A DNA stretch of 64,000 bases from Streptacidiphilus sp. P02-A3a (lineage in GTDB: Bacteria; Actinomycetota; Actinomycetes; Streptomycetales; Streptomycetaceae): assembly GCF_014084105.1 (NCBI RefSeq), contig NZ_CP048289.1:1497922-1561921 (forward strand), given 5' to 3'. A program made the position numbers and the translations under genes. Each line of letters starts with the position of its first letter. Positions within the stretch are counted from its first letter, which is position 1. This document shows positions 44,910 through 54,309 of this stretch, one piece after another. The notes under the pieces were generated by a model, which ran no database searches, had not been told where the DNA came from, and was given only the letters and a program-made list of their open reading frames with translations.

Positions 44910-45449
44910 TCAGGCGCTGCGCACCGACGGCTGCGCGGTGGGGTGCGGCGGGTGGTGGCCGTGGCCGTGGTCGGGGTGGGTGTGCTCGTAGGCGGAGTCC
45001 ACCGCCCGCAGCAGCCGCAGCAGCTCGGTGCGCTGCTGCGGGCTGATCGCGCCGAAGTACTCCCCGGCGACCTCCTGCCGGACCCGGCCGATCTGCTCCA
45101 GCATGGCGTCGCCCGCCTCGGTCAGCCGCAGCAGGATCGCCCGGCGGTCCTCCGGGTCCTGGGTGCGGGCGACCAGTCCGGCGGCCTCCAGCGCGTCCAC
45201 CACCGTGGTCACCGAGCGCGGCGCGATGTGCAGCCGCTCGGCGAGCTGGTTGAGCCGGATCATGCCGCTGCCGTGCCGGGCCCCGCGCGCGAGGACGTCC
45301 AGCGCGCGGCCCTGGGAGGGCGTGATCCCGTAGGGGGAGAGCCGGTTGAAGGTGTCCCGGCGCATCCGCTTGCCGGCGCGCATGACCGCGTCCGCCAACT
45401 CCACCTCGTCCAGCACCTCGGCGGGGAGGTCGGGGGGATCGGCGGTCAC
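44910..45449 (-). CDS. MarR-family regulator with His-rich tail
   Basis: The 179-residue protein has the MarR winged helix (LNQLAERLHIAPRSVTTVVDALEAAGLVARTQDPEDRRAILLRLTEAG) and ends in an unusual tail, HTHPDHGHGHHPPHP, that could bind zinc, nickel or copper. I choose GTG 45449, six bases after AGGAG; the frame extends to 45476. MarR proteins usually sense small ligands or oxidants, so the His tail is odd. A ZIP transporter and a DUF2218 gene lie nearby, but no shared operator is visible. Confidence 0.87.
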   Translation of the reverse strand: MTADPPDLPAEVLDEVELADAVMRAGKRMRRDTFNRLSPYGITPSQGRALDVLARGARHGSGMIRLNQLAERLHIAPRSVTTVVDALEAAGLVARTQDPEDRRAILLRLTEAGDAMLEQIGRVRQEVAGEYFGAISPQQRTELLRLLRAVDSAYEHTHPDHGHGHHPPHPTAQPSVRSA

Positions 45450-45555
45450 GGGTGGCTCCTGGCTTGGTGGGAACACCAGGATATCGGGCCTGGACCAGGA
45501 GCCGGAGGGCTCTGCACCGGTTGGCCCCCAAAAAATAAAGAGCTTGGCTCATATT

Positions 45556-45574
45556 TTCCGTTAGGCTGGCCTAA
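45556..45574. promoter_or_regulatory. Iron-box-like site upstream of DUF2218
   Basis: TTAGGCTGGCCTAA (45561-45574) is a perfect palindrome. Within the 19-base frame 45556-45574 it matches 15 positions of the DtxR/DmdR consensus as I recall it (TTAGGTTAGGCTAACCTAA). It lies 46 bases upstream of the DUF2218 start. Confidence 0.6.
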
Positions 45575-45619
45575 GTCAACAGCTTGCCATCGTCGTCGCA
45601 CCGCGTCCAGGAGGACACC

Positions 45620-45973
45620 ATGCCCCGCTCCGAAGCCCGGGTCGCCACCGAGCGCCCGCACCGCTACGCCAAGCAGCTCGCCGCCCACCTCGGCCGCAAG
45701 GTCGAGAGCAGCTGGGACGAGGAGACCGGCCGTGGCGCCCTGACCTTCAAGGCGGGCAGCGCCACCCTCGCCGCCGAGCCCGGGGCGCTGCTGCTCGCCG
45801 TCGAGGGCGAGGCCGAGGACCTCGACCGCCTGGAGGACGTCGTCGGCCGTCACCTGGTGCGGTTCGGCACCAAGGACGAACTGGTGGCCGAGTGGCACCG
45901 CGACAACGGCACGCCCGGCAGCGTGCAGCGCAACCAGGCCGAGGACGCCGAGGGCGGAGTCACCGCAGGTTGA
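45620..45973 (+). CDS. DUF2218-family protein
   Basis: The 117-residue protein matches DUF2218: ARVATERPHRYAKQLAAHLGRKVESSW, GALTFKAGSATLAAEPGALLLAVEGEAEDLDRLEDVVGRHLVRFGTKDELVAEWHR. DUF2218 proteins often accompany siderophore-interacting or iron-uptake genes. The ATG at 45620 follows AGGAGG. An iron-box-like palindrome lies upstream, so iron-repressed expression is likely. It overlaps the convergent GNAT gene by 14 bases at the 3' end. Confidence 0.85.
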   Translation: MPRSEARVATERPHRYAKQLAAHLGRKVESSWDEETGRGALTFKAGSATLAAEPGALLLAVEGEAEDLDRLEDVVGRHLVRFGTKDELVAEWHRDNGTPGSVQRNQAEDAEGGVTAG

Positions 45974-46415
45974 GCTTGAAGCCCAGGTGGGAGGCGGTGA
46001 AGCCGAGCCGCTCGTAGAAGCGGTGGGCGTCGGTCCGGCTCGCGTCCGAGGTGAGCTGGACCAGGTCGGCGCCCAGCCGCCGGGCCTCCTCGACCGCGTG
46101 CGTGACCAGCGCCGTGCCCAGACCGCTGCCCCGCTCGGCGGAGCCGACCCGGACCGCCTCGATCAGCGCCCGGGTCGAGCCCTGCCGGGCCAGGCCCGGG
46201 ATCAGCGTCAGCTGGAGCGTGCCGACGACCTGGCCGTCGCGCTCCGCGACCAGCAGGTGCTGGCCGGGATCGGCGGCGATCCGGGCGTAGGCCGCCCGGT
46301 ACGGCGCCAGGTCCTCGGGGGACTCGCGGAGCGCGCCGAGCGGATCGTCCGCGAGCAGGGCGACGATCGCGGGCAGGTCCTCGGCGGCCGCGGTCCGGAA
46401 GCTGTGATCACTCAT
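45960..46415 (-). CDS. GNAT-family N-acetyltransferase
   Basis: The 151-residue enzyme shows the GNAT fold: RTAAAEDLPAIVALLADDPLG at the start, LVAERDGQVVGTLQLTLIPGL, the acetyl-CoA loop in VGSAERGSGLGTALVTHAVEEAR, and SDASRTDAHRFYERLGFTASHLGFKLNLR. I choose ATG 46415, since the frame extension to 46427 adds only MLAI. The acceptor is unknown. Its stop overlaps the convergent DUF2218 gene end. Confidence 0.9.
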   Translation of the reverse strand: MSDHSFRTAAAEDLPAIVALLADDPLGALRESPEDLAPYRAAYARIAADPGQHLLVAERDGQVVGTLQLTLIPGLARQGSTRALIEAVRVGSAERGSGLGTALVTHAVEEARRLGADLVQLTSDASRTDAHRFYERLGFTASHLGFKLNLR

Positions 46416-46472
46416 GATCGCCAGCATAGGACCGGGCCGCAGCCGTCCGGGAGCCCGCGGGCCCGGCCGGGG

Positions 46473-46961
46473 TCAGGCCGGGAGCTGGGCCTCGATCGCG
46501 GTCACGATCTCGGCCGCCTCCGGCTCGGTGCGCGGGCGGAAGCGGCCCGCGACCGTGCCCTCGGGGGAGATCAGGAACTTCTCGAAGTTCCACTGCACGT
46601 CGCCCGCCTCGCCCGCCGCGTCCGCGACCTGGGTCAGCTCGGCGTACAGCGGGTGCCGCTCGGCGCCGTTCACGTCGGTCTTCTCCAGCAGCGGGAAGCT
46701 GACGCCGTAGGTGGTCGAGCAGAAGGTCTGGATCTCCTCCGCGCTGCCCGGCTCCTGCCCGGCGAACTGGTTGCTGGGCACGCCGAGCACGGTGAAGCCG
46801 CGCTCGCCGAACTGCTGCTGGAGCCGCTCCAGCCCGGTGTACTGCGGGGTCAGGCCGCACTTGGAGGCGACGTTGACCACCAGCACCGCCTTGCCCTTGT
46901 AGGCGTCCAGCGTGGTCGCTTCGCCGGTGAGGGTGCGCAGCGGGATGTCGTACAGGCTCAT
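46473..46961 (-). CDS. Glutathione-peroxidase-family protein (thiol peroxidase)
   Basis: The 162-residue protein shows LVVNVASKCGLTPQYTGLERLQQQF, FTVLGVPSNQFAGQEPGSAEEIQTF and WNFEKFLISPEGTVAGRF, the three family signatures, with Cys as the peroxidatic residue in VASKCG. Actinomycetes lack glutathione, so the reductant is probably thioredoxin or mycothiol-linked. It starts at ATG 46961. The product is a predicted cytosolic peroxide reductase. Confidence 0.92.
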   Translation of the reverse strand: MSLYDIPLRTLTGEATTLDAYKGKAVLVVNVASKCGLTPQYTGLERLQQQFGERGFTVLGVPSNQFAGQEPGSAEEIQTFCSTTYGVSFPLLEKTDVNGAERHPLYAELTQVADAAGEAGDVQWNFEKFLISPEGTVAGRFRPRTEPEAAEIVTAIEAQLPA

Positions 46962-47163
46962 CGAGGGGACCTCCGTGGTGGGACAGCGGTTGGCAGGCGG
47001 TTGAGTGCCACGCACAACACTGCCCCATCAAGGCTTCTTCCCGTGGAACGGGAGACGACCCGCGGCCGCCGCCGCGTCGCCTGTCGGAGCCGGGCGATAC
47101 GGTGCAGCCACGAAGCGGTGCGGCCACAGACCACCCGCGGCGGTCCGCAGGAAGGGGGCAGTC

Positions 47164-49437
47164 ATGACGGCAGGGCCACGGGCGGCGGACCCGTCCGCTC
47201 CGAAGATCCAACTCGCGGTCGTGGAAGGCGTGCTGGAGCGGATCACCTACGCCAACGAGGAGACCGGCTACACCGTCGCCCGGGTCGACACCGGGCGCGG
47301 CGCCAACGACCTGCTCACCGTCGTCGGCGCGCTGCTCGGCGCGCAGCCCGGCGAGAGCCTGCGGCTGGAGGGGCGCTGGGGCAGCCACCCCCAGTACGGC
47401 AAGCAGTTCACCGTCGAGAACTACACCACCGTGCTCCCGGCCACGGTCCAGGGCATCCGCCGCTACCTGGGCTCGGGGCTGATCAAGGGCATCGGCCCGC
47501 GGCTGGCCGACCGGATCGTCGAGCACTTCGGCACCGAGACGCTGGAGGTCATCGAGCGGGAGCCGGGGCGGCTGATCGAGGTGCCCAAGCTGGGGCCGAA
47601 GCGGACCAAGCTGATCGCCGCCGCCTGGGAGGAGCAGAAGGCGATCAAGGAGGTGATGATCTTCCTCCAGAGCGTCGGGGTCTCCACCTCGCTCGCGGTC
47701 CGGATCTACAAGAACTACGGCGACGCGTCGATCTCGGTGGTCAGGAACGAGCCCTACCGGCTGGCCGCCGACGTCTGGGGCATCGGCTTCCTCACCGCCG
47801 ACCGGATCGCCCAGGCGGTCGGCATACCGCACGACAGCCCGCAGCGGGTGAAGGCCGGGCTCCAGTACGCCCTCTCGCAGAGCGCGGACCAGGGCCACTG
47901 CTTCCTGCCCGAGGAGAAGCTGATCTCCGAGGCGGTGAAGCTGCTGGCGGTCGACATCGGCCTGGTCATCGAGTGCCTGGCCGAGCTGGTCGCGGAGGAG
48001 GGCGTGGTCCGCGAGGAACTGCCCGCCGAGCACGGCGCGACCGGTGACGACACCGTCGGCGAGCGGGTCACCGCCGTCTACCTGGTGCCGTTCCACCGCG
48101 CCGAGATCTCGCTGGCCGGGCAGCTGCTGCGGCTGCTGCGCAGCCCGGAGGACCGGCTCGGATCCTTCGCCGGTATCGACTGGGGCAAGGCGCTGACCTG
48201 GCTGCGCGGCCGGACCGGGGCCGACCTCGCGCCCGAGCAGGAGCAGTCGGTGCGGCTCGCGCTCACCCAGCGGGTCGCGGTGCTGACCGGCGGCCCCGGC
48301 TGCGGCAAGTCCTTCACCGTCCGCTCCATCGTCACCCTGGCCCAGGCCCGCAAGGCGAAGGTCGTGCTGGCCGCCCCCACCGGCCGCGCCGCCAAGCGGC
48401 TGGCCGAGCTCACCGGCTGCGACGCGTCCACCGTGCACCGGCTGCTGGAGCTCAAGCCCGGCGGCGACGCGGCCTACGACCGGGACCGGCCGCTGGACGC
48501 CGACCTGGTGGTGGTCGACGAGGCCTCGATGCTGGACCTGCTGCTCGCCAACAAGCTGGCCAAGGCCGTCCCCCCGGGCGCGCACCTGCTGCTGGTCGGG
48601 GACGTCGACCAGCTGCCCTCGGTCGGCGCCGGGGAGGTGCTGCGCGACCTGCTCGCCCCCGGCAGCCCGATCCCCGCCGTCCGGCTGACCCGGATCTTCC
48701 GGCAGGCGGCCCAGTCCGGGGTGGTCACCAACGCCCACCGGATCAACGAGGGGGTGCCGCCGATCACCGACGGCATGGCCGACTTCTTCCTCTTCCCGCA
48801 GGAGGACGCCGAGCTCGCCGCCGGGCTCACGGTGGACGTCGTGGCCCGCCGGATCCCGGCCAGGTTCGGCCTCGACCCGCGTCGGGACGTCCAGGTGCTG
48901 GCGCCGATGCACCGGGGCCCGGCCGGGGCGGGCAACCTGAACACGCTGCTCCAGGCCGCGGTCACGCCGTCGCGGCCGGACACGCCGGAGCGGCGCTTCG
49001 GCGGCCGGACCTTCCGGGTCGGCGACAAGGTCACCCAGATCCGCAACAACTACGACAAGGGGGCGAACGGCGTCTTCAACGGCACCGTCGGCGTGGTCAC
49101 CGGGCTCAACCTGGAGGAGCAGCGGCTCACCGTGCTCACCGACGAGGACGAGGAGGTCCCCTACGACTTCGACGAGCTGGACGAGTTGGCGCATGCCTAC
49201 GCGGTGACCATCCACCGCTCGCAGGGCAGCGAGTACCCCTGTGTGGTGATCCCTGTCACTACCAGCGCCTGGATGATGCTCCAGCGGAACCTGCTGTACA
49301 CGGCTGTCACCCGAGCCAAGAAGATCGTCGTACTGGTTGGTTCGCGGCGCGCCCTGGCCCAGGCGGTACGGGCTGTTTCCGCAGGTCGCCGCCACACCGC
49401 CCTGGACCACCGACTGCGCTCCGGCCGAATCGGTTGA
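47164..49437 (+). CDS. recD2: RecD2-like ATP-dependent DNA helicase
   Basis: This 757-residue SF1B helicase has an N-terminal domain with OB-like and helix-hairpin-helix regions (IRRYLGSGLIKGIGPRLADRIVEHFG, LIEVPKLGPKRTKLI). Its helicase core has GGPGCGKSFTVR (Walker A), APTGRAAKRL (motif Ia), VVVDEASMLDLLL (Walker B), GDVDQLPSVGAGEVL (motif III) and VTIHRSQGSEYPCVVI with YTAVTRAKK (motifs V-VI). It matches the RecD2/TraA-like class, not part of RecBCD. It starts at ATG 47164 after AGGAAGGGGG. It probably unwinds DNA 5'-3' in repair or replication restart. Confidence 0.93.
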   Translation: MTAGPRAADPSAPKIQLAVVEGVLERITYANEETGYTVARVDTGRGANDLLTVVGALLGAQPGESLRLEGRWGSHPQYGKQFTVENYTTVLPATVQGIRRYLGSGLIKGIGPRLADRIVEHFGTETLEVIEREPGRLIEVPKLGPKRTKLIAAAWEEQKAIKEVMIFLQSVGVSTSLAVRIYKNYGDASISVVRNEPYRLAADVWGIGFLTADRIAQAVGIPHDSPQRVKAGLQYALSQSADQGHCFLPEEKLISEAVKLLAVDIGLVIECLAELVAEEGVVREELPAEHGATGDDTVGERVTAVYLVPFHRAEISLAGQLLRLLRSPEDRLGSFAGIDWGKALTWLRGRTGADLAPEQEQSVRLALTQRVAVLTGGPGCGKSFTVRSIVTLAQARKAKVVLAAPTGRAAKRLAELTGCDASTVHRLLELKPGGDAAYDRDRPLDADLVVVDEASMLDLLLANKLAKAVPPGAHLLLVGDVDQLPSVGAGEVLRDLLAPGSPIPAVRLTRIFRQAAQSGVVTNAHRINEGVPPITDGMADFFLFPQEDAELAAGLTVDVVARRIPARFGLDPRRDVQVLAPMHRGPAGAGNLNTLLQAAVTPSRPDTPERRFGGRTFRVGDKVTQIRNNYDKGANGVFNGTVGVVTGLNLEEQRLTVLTDEDEEVPYDFDELDELAHAYAVTIHRSQGSEYPCVVIPVTTSAWMMLQRNLLYTAVTRAKKIVVLVGSRRALAQAVRAVSAGRRHTALDHRLRSGRIG

Positions 49438-49606
49438 TCTTCCCAACCTTCGCCCGTTGTCAGGAAGTGAAGGGTCCGGGCCGCCTGTTTTGTAGGTCCC
49501 ATCCCTTTTGGGTCACCCTGACTACCCCTATGTCGCTCGAATGGGCGATGGTAGTACTAAGTCAGGGCACCCCTTGAAGAGGTTCATTTCGCTGGTGAGG
49601 GAAGAC

Positions 49607-50896
49607 GTGAGCGACAACTCTGTAGTACTCGGCTACCAGGGCAACGAGTACGAGTACCCGGTGGTCGACGCCACCGTCGGCAACGCGGGCTTCGACATCT
49701 CGAAGCTGCTGAGCCAGACCGGCCTGACCACACTGGACAACGGCTTCGGCAACACCGCGGCCTGTAAGTCCGCCATCACCTACATCGACGGCGACCAGGG
49801 CATCCTGCGCTACCGCGGCTACCCCATCGAGCAGCTGGCCGAGCGCGGCACCTTCCTGGAGACCGCGTACCTGCTGATCAACGGGGAACTCCCGAACGCC
49901 GACCAGCTGTCCGGGTTCCAGCACGACATCTCGCAGCACACCCTGCTGCACGAGGACGTCAAACGCTTCTACCAGGGCTTCCCGCGCGACGCCCACCCGA
50001 TGGCCATGCTCTCCTCGGTGGTCAGCGCGCTGTCCACGTTCTACCAGGACAGCCACAACCCGTTCGACCCGGAGCAGCGCTACCTCTCCGCGGTCCGGCT
50101 GCTGGCCAAGCTGCCGACCATAGCGGCCTACGCCTTCAAGAAGTCGCAGGGCCACCCCTTCGTCTACCCGCGCAACGACCTCGGCTACGTCGAGAACTTC
50201 CTGCGGATGACCTTCGCCGTCCCGGCGGAGGAGTTCGAGCTGAACCCGGTCGTGGTCAACGCGCTGGAGAAGCTGCTGATCCTGCACGCGGACCACGAGC
50301 AGAACTGCTCCACCTCCACCGTGCGGCTGGTCGGCTCCTCGCAGGCCAACCTGTTCGCGTCGATCTCGGCCGGCATCAACGCGCTCTGGGGCCCGCTGCA
50401 CGGCGGGGCGAACCAGGCCGTGCTGGAGATGCTGACGAAGATCAAGAACGACGGCGGCGACGTGGACGCCTTCATCCGCAAGGTGAAGAACCGCGAGGAC
50501 GGCGTGAAGCTGATGGGCTTCGGGCACCGCGTCTACAAGAGCTTCGACCCGCGCGCGCAGATCATCAAGGGCGCCGCCCACGACGTCCTGGCCCAGCTGG
50601 GCAAGGCCGACGAGCTGCTGGACATCGCGCTCAAGCTGGAGGAGCACGCGCTCACCGACGACTACTTCATCTCCCGCAAGCTGTACCCCAACGTGGACTT
50701 CTACACCGGCCTGATCTACCGCGCCATGGGCTTCCCGACCAGCATGTTCACCGTGCTGTTCGCGCTCGGCCGGCTGCCCGGCTGGATCGCCCACTGGCAG
50801 GAGATGATCGTCGACCCGAGCAACAAGATCGGCCGCCCGCGGCAGATCTACACCGGCGTCGAGATCCGCGACTTCGTCGCCATCGAGGCCCGCTGA
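49607..50896 (+). CDS. citA: Citrate synthase
   Basis: The 429-residue enzyme catalyses condensation of acetyl-CoA and oxaloacetate. Signatures are YIDGDQGILRYRGYPIEQL, ILHADHEQNCSTSTVRLVGSS (active-site His), WGPLHGGANQAVLEML (second His) and GFGHRVYKSFDPRA (third His and the Asp region). I choose GTG 49607 after GAGGGAAG, which gives the family's usual start VSDNSVVL; the frame continues upstream to 49508. It is followed by a strong terminator and does not share an operon with the helicase. Confidence 0.96.
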   Translation: MSDNSVVLGYQGNEYEYPVVDATVGNAGFDISKLLSQTGLTTLDNGFGNTAACKSAITYIDGDQGILRYRGYPIEQLAERGTFLETAYLLINGELPNADQLSGFQHDISQHTLLHEDVKRFYQGFPRDAHPMAMLSSVVSALSTFYQDSHNPFDPEQRYLSAVRLLAKLPTIAAYAFKKSQGHPFVYPRNDLGYVENFLRMTFAVPAEEFELNPVVVNALEKLLILHADHEQNCSTSTVRLVGSSQANLFASISAGINALWGPLHGGANQAVLEMLTKIKNDGGDVDAFIRKVKNREDGVKLMGFGHRVYKSFDPRAQIIKGAAHDVLAQLGKADELLDIALKLEEHALTDDYFISRKLYPNVDFYTGLIYRAMGFPTSMFTVLFALGRLPGWIAHWQEMIVDPSNKIGRPRQIYTGVEIRDFVAIEAR

Positions 50897-50933
50897 CCGG
50901 TCGCTGACCGCCTGCTGACCGCCTGCTGACCTG

Positions 50934-50975
50934 CGACGAGGGGCCCGGCCGTAACCACGGCCGGGCCCCTCGTCG
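50934..50975 (+). terminator. 19-bp perfect hairpin terminator after citrate synthase
   Basis: A 19-bp perfect stem (50934-50952 with 50957-50975) with an AACC loop lies 38 bases past the citrate synthase stop. It should end that transcript in both orientations. Confidence 0.9.
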
Positions 50976-51446
50976 TGCTCCTGAAGCCGGTACGCACGGC
51001 GCCCGGTACGCCAGGGGAGGCCGCTCAACCCACCCCGTCGTACACGTGCGCCGTGCGTCGTCGGCCGTCCAGCGACGGCGGCCGACTGTGGAGTCCGCCG
51101 GAACTCCAGCCGGGGGTCGGGCGGCTGACCGCCCATTCACCCAGCACACGTGTTGTAACACGTCGACGGGGCCGCAAGGTTACGGCTGGCCCATGTGACT
51201 CTCCTCTCACACCGCTGCGTGCGACCGCGCACACACCCCGTGCTCGACCCCGGAAAGCCCATATGCCGTTGTCAGAAGCGTGCGGAGGCCGTTCCGGCCG
51301 CCTTCGCGGCCGGTTCGGGATGGTAAGAATCAGCGCATCGGAGCGAACGGGCCGATATCGGTAGGAACGTCGTCGTAACCGGTGAAGGCGGGGACACCGG
51401 GGACGTCAACGGCCGGGCACCGCTGGGGCGCTGAGCGCCCCTCCGC
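50976..51446. other. 470-base gap between convergent genes with an orphan palindrome
   Basis: No gene I can support lies here, though short ORFs such as 51262-51363 exist. A perfect palindrome occurs at 51148-51163 (ACGTGTT, two bases, AACACGT), and a CCGGCCGC/GCGGCCGG hairpin with a CTTC loop at 51294-51313. Since both flanking genes point inward, an operator-like site is unexpected here. Confidence 0.5.
51148..51163. promoter_or_regulatory. Orphan palindrome
   Basis: ACGTGTT (51148-51154), GT, AACACGT (51157-51163) is a perfect 7-2-7 inverted repeat of operator type. It lies in a region with no adjacent divergent gene; its regulator is unknown. Confidence 0.55.
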
Positions 51447-53738
51447 TCAGCCCTGGGCGCGGAAGCCGCGCAGCCGCAGGCTGTTGCTGACCACGAACAC
51501 CGAGGAGAAGGCCATCGCCGCGCCCGCGATCATCGGGTTCAGCAGCCCGAAGGCCGCCAGCGGCAGCGCCGCCACGTTGTAGCCGAAGGCCCAGAACAGG
51601 TTGCCCTTGATCGTGCCCAGGGTGCGCCGGGACAGCCGGATCGCGTCCGCCGCCGCCAGCAGGTCGCCCCGGACCAGGGTCAGGTCGGCCGCCTCCATCG
51701 CCGCGTCGGTGCCGGTGCCCATGGCCAGGCCCAGGTCGGCCTGGGCCAGCGCGGCGGCGTCGTTGACCCCGTCGCCGACCATGGCGACCGTCCGGCCCTC
51801 GCCCTGGAGCCGCCGGATCACCGCGGCCTTGTCCTCCGGCAGCACCTCCGCCACCACCTGCTCCGGGTCGATGCCGACCTCGGCCGCGACGCTCAGCGCG
51901 ACCGCGCGGTTGTCGCCGGTCAGCAGCACCGGGGTCAGGCCCAGGCCGCGCAGCCGGGCGATCGCCTCGGCGCTGCTCGGCTTGACCGCGTCGGCGACCT
52001 CCAGCACCGCCCGGGCGGCGCCGTCCCAGCCCACCGCGACCGCCGTGCGCCCGGCCGCCTCCGCGGCCGCCTTGGCGGCCGCCAGCGGCGCCGGCAGGTG
52101 CTGCGCCCAGTCGGCCAGGAACTGCTCGCGACCGGCGACCACCGCGTGCCCCTCCACCACGCCCTGGACGCCGCGTCCGGGCACGTTCTGGAAGTCGCTG
52201 ACGGCGGGGAGCTCCCCGGCCTGCGCGGCCGCCTCGGCCACCGCCCGGCCGATCGGGTGCTCCGAGGCGTGTTCCAGCGCCCCGGCCAGCCGCAGCGCCT
52301 CGGCCTCGGTGGTGCCCGCCGCCGGGTGCACCGCCAGCAGGGTCATCCGGCCGGTGGTGACCGTGCCGGTCTTGTCCAGCACGACGGTGTCCACCGCGCG
52401 GGTGGACTCCAGCACCTCCGGGCCCTTGATCAGGATGCCCAGCTGGGCGCCGCGCCCGGTGCCGACCATCAGCGCGGTCGGCGTGGCCAGGCCCAGCGCG
52501 CACGGGCAGGCGATGATCAGCACCGCCACGGCCGCGGTGAACGCCTCGGTGGCGCTGCCGCTGACGGCCAGCCAGGCCACCAGCGTGACCAGGGCGATGA
52601 CCAGCACCGCGGGCACGAAGACGGCGGAGATCCGGTCGGCCAGCCGCTGCGCCGCCGCCTTGCCGTTCTGCGCGTCCTCGACCAGCTTGGCCATCCGTGC
52701 GAGCTGGGTGTCGGCGCCGACCCGGGTGGCCTCGACCACCAGCCGTCCGCCGGAGTTGACGGTGGCCCCGGTGACGCTGTCGCCGGGGGCGGCCTCGGTG
52801 GGCACCGACTCGCCGGTGAGCAGCGAGGTGTCCACCGCCGAGCTGCCCTCGACCACGATCCCGTCGGTGGCGATCTTCTCGCCGGGCCGGACCACGAAGC
52901 GGTCGCCGACGACCAGCTCGGCCACCGGCAGCCGTACCTCGCGCCCGTCGCGGAGCACGGTGGCGTCCTTGGCGCCCAGCGACAGCAGGGCGTGCAGGGC
53001 GGCCCCGGCCCGCCGCTTGGCGCGGGCCTCCAGGTAGCGCCCGAGCAGGATGAACGCGGTGACCCCGGCGGCGGTCTCCAGGTAGAGCGTGCCCGAGGCG
53101 TCGGTGCCGGACAGGCTGAGGCTGAAGCCGTGGGTCATCCCCGGCATGCCCGCGGTGCCGAGGAACAGCGCCCAGGTGGACCAGCCGAAGGCTGCCAGGG
53201 TGCCGATGGACACCAGCGTGTCCATGGTCGCCGCGCCGTGCCTGAGGTTGGTCCAGGCGGCCCGGTGGAACGGCCAGCCGCCGTAGGCGACGGCCGGGCC
53301 GGTGAGTGCGAAGGACAGCCACTGCCAGTCGCGGAACTGGAACGCGGGCACCATCGCCAGCACGATCACCGGCACCGCCAGCGCGGCGGTGACCAGCAGC
53401 CGCTGGCGCAGCGCGGTCAGCTCCGGGTCGGCGGGTTCGGCGGCGCCGGACTCCCGCGGCTCGGGGGTCCGCGGCCGGGGCGGTTCGGCGGTGTAGCCGG
53501 TCCGCTCGACGGTGGCGATCAGCTCGTCGACGCCGACCCCCGGCGCGTGGCTGACCAGCGCCTTCGCGGTGGCGTAGTTGACGGTGGCCTCGACCCCGTC
53601 CATCCGGTTGAGCTTCTTCTCGATCCGGGCGGCGCAGGAGGCGCAGGTCATTCCGCCGATCGCCAGCTCCACCCGGTCGCGCGGTGGTGCGGTGGCGGCG
53701 GCCTCCGTGGTCCCGGTACCCGGGGTTGCGGTGCTCAT
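51447..53738 (-). CDS. copA: Copper-translocating P1B-type ATPase
   Basis: The 763-residue transporter has an N-terminal heavy-metal domain ([15 protein letters not shown]), the metal-site CPC motif in [25 protein letters not shown], the phosphorylation motif [12 protein letters not shown], the HP motif in [15 protein letters not shown] and [20 protein letters not shown]. The CPC, NxxxxxxxP and MxxSS-like C-terminal elements ([36 protein letters not shown]) mark copper(I) export. It lies 52 bases after the CopZ-like gene and is probably co-transcribed with it under a CsoR-type operator. Confidence 0.95.
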   Translation of the reverse strand: MSTATPGTGTTEAAATAPPRDRVELAIGGMTCASCAARIEKKLNRMDGVEATVNYATAKALVSHAPGVGVDELIATVERTGYTAEPPRPRTPEPRESGAAEPADPELTALRQRLLVTAALAVPVIVLAMVPAFQFRDWQWLSFALTGPAVAYGGWPFHRAAWTNLRHGAATMDTLVSIGTLAAFGWSTWALFLGTAGMPGMTHGFSLSLSGTDASGTLYLETAAGVTAFILLGRYLEARAKRRAGAALHALLSLGAKDATVLRDGREVRLPVAELVVGDRFVVRPGEKIATDGIVVEGSSAVDTSLLTGESVPTEAAPGDSVTGATVNSGGRLVVEATRVGADTQLARMAKLVEDAQNGKAAAQRLADRISAVFVPAVLVIALVTLVAWLAVSGSATEAFTAAVAVLIIACPCALGLATPTALMVGTGRGAQLGILIKGPEVLESTRAVDTVVLDKTGTVTTGRMTLLAVHPAAGTTEAEALRLAGALEHASEHPIGRAVAEAAAQAGELPAVSDFQNVPGRGVQGVVEGHAVVAGREQFLADWAQHLPAPLAAAKAAAEAAGRTAVAVGWDGAARAVLEVADAVKPSSAEAIARLRGLGLTPVLLTGDNRAVALSVAAEVGIDPEQVVAEVLPEDKAAVIRRLQGEGRTVAMVGDGVNDAAALAQADLGLAMGTGTDAAMEAADLTLVRGDLLAAADAIRLSRRTLGTIKGNLFWAFGYNVAALPLAAFGLLNPMIAGAAMAFSSVFVVSNSLRLRGFRAQG

Positions 53739-53790
53739 GATCCTGCGCCCTCCTTCGTCATCCAGCGTGCTCCAGGCGGCCCGGCGGCGC

Positions 53791-54003
53791 TCAGGCCCGG
53801 CCGACCAGTTGGTATCCGGCCTCGTCGACGGCCGCGCGCACGGCGGCGTCGTCCAGCGGCGTCTCGGAGGAGACGGTGACCGTGCCCGCCTTGGCGTCCG
53901 CGCTGACCCCGGTGACCCCGGGCAGCGCGCCCAGCTCCTCGCTCACCGACTTCTCGCAGTGGCCGCAGCTCATGCCGGAGACGGTGAATACGGCAGTGGA
54001 CAT
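53791..54003 (-). CDS. copZ: CopZ-like copper chaperone
   Basis: The 70-residue protein is a single HMA domain: [66 protein letters not shown]. The MxCxxC metal site is GMSCGHC. I choose ATG 54003 after GAGGAACAC; the frame continues upstream to 54084 without support. It delivers copper to the CopA ATPase encoded just downstream. A CsoR-like palindrome lies 80 bases upstream. Confidence 0.93.
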   Translation of the reverse strand: MSTAVFTVSGMSCGHCEKSVSEELGALPGVTGVSADAKAGTVTVSSETPLDDAAVRAAVDEAGYQLVGRA

Positions 54004-54082
54004 GTGTTCCTCCAGATGATCCAGGTGTTCGGTGCTGATGCGGTGGTGTCTCGGATCGCGCCGCTTCGGTAACAGGAACACC

Positions 54083-54099
54083 ATACCCCTGGGGGGTAT
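54083..54099. promoter_or_regulatory. CsoR-type operator
   Basis: ATACCCC (54083-54089), TGG, GGGGTAT (54093-54099) is a perfect 7-3-7 palindrome. It matches the known CsoR site type and lies upstream of copZ-copA. No csoR gene is in this window. Confidence 0.88.
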
Positions 54100-54257
54100 T
54101 CCCGAGCAGGGGGAGGCGGTGTTCCGGTCGGCTGGGCCGATACGGGAGCCGAAGCAGAGAGTAGCCAGCCGTGGGCGCTTTGCCCGCTCTCGCCGGTTTG
54201 CGCCCCGGCGGGCGTGTTGTCCCGAACGGTGGCCGCCGATCGGGCCCGGACAGCGCG

Positions 54258-54288
54258 AAGCCCGCCCGGTGCGGGACCGGGCGGGCTT
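54258..54288 (-). terminator. Hairpin terminator after the SGNH hydrolase gene
   Basis: AAGCCCGCCCGG (54258-54269) pairs with CCGGGCGGGCTT (54277-54288) around a seven-base loop, 22 bases past the SGNH stop at 54310. It ends that leftward transcript and also separates it from the copper operon's promoter. Confidence 0.85.
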
Positions 54289-54309
54289 TCGGGCGGTGGC
54301 GCGGATCGC

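Noticed and set aside
51262..51363. 34-codon ORF in the citA-copA gap
   Set aside because: It has no clear ribosome-binding site and no recognisable features; kept only as part of the gap description.
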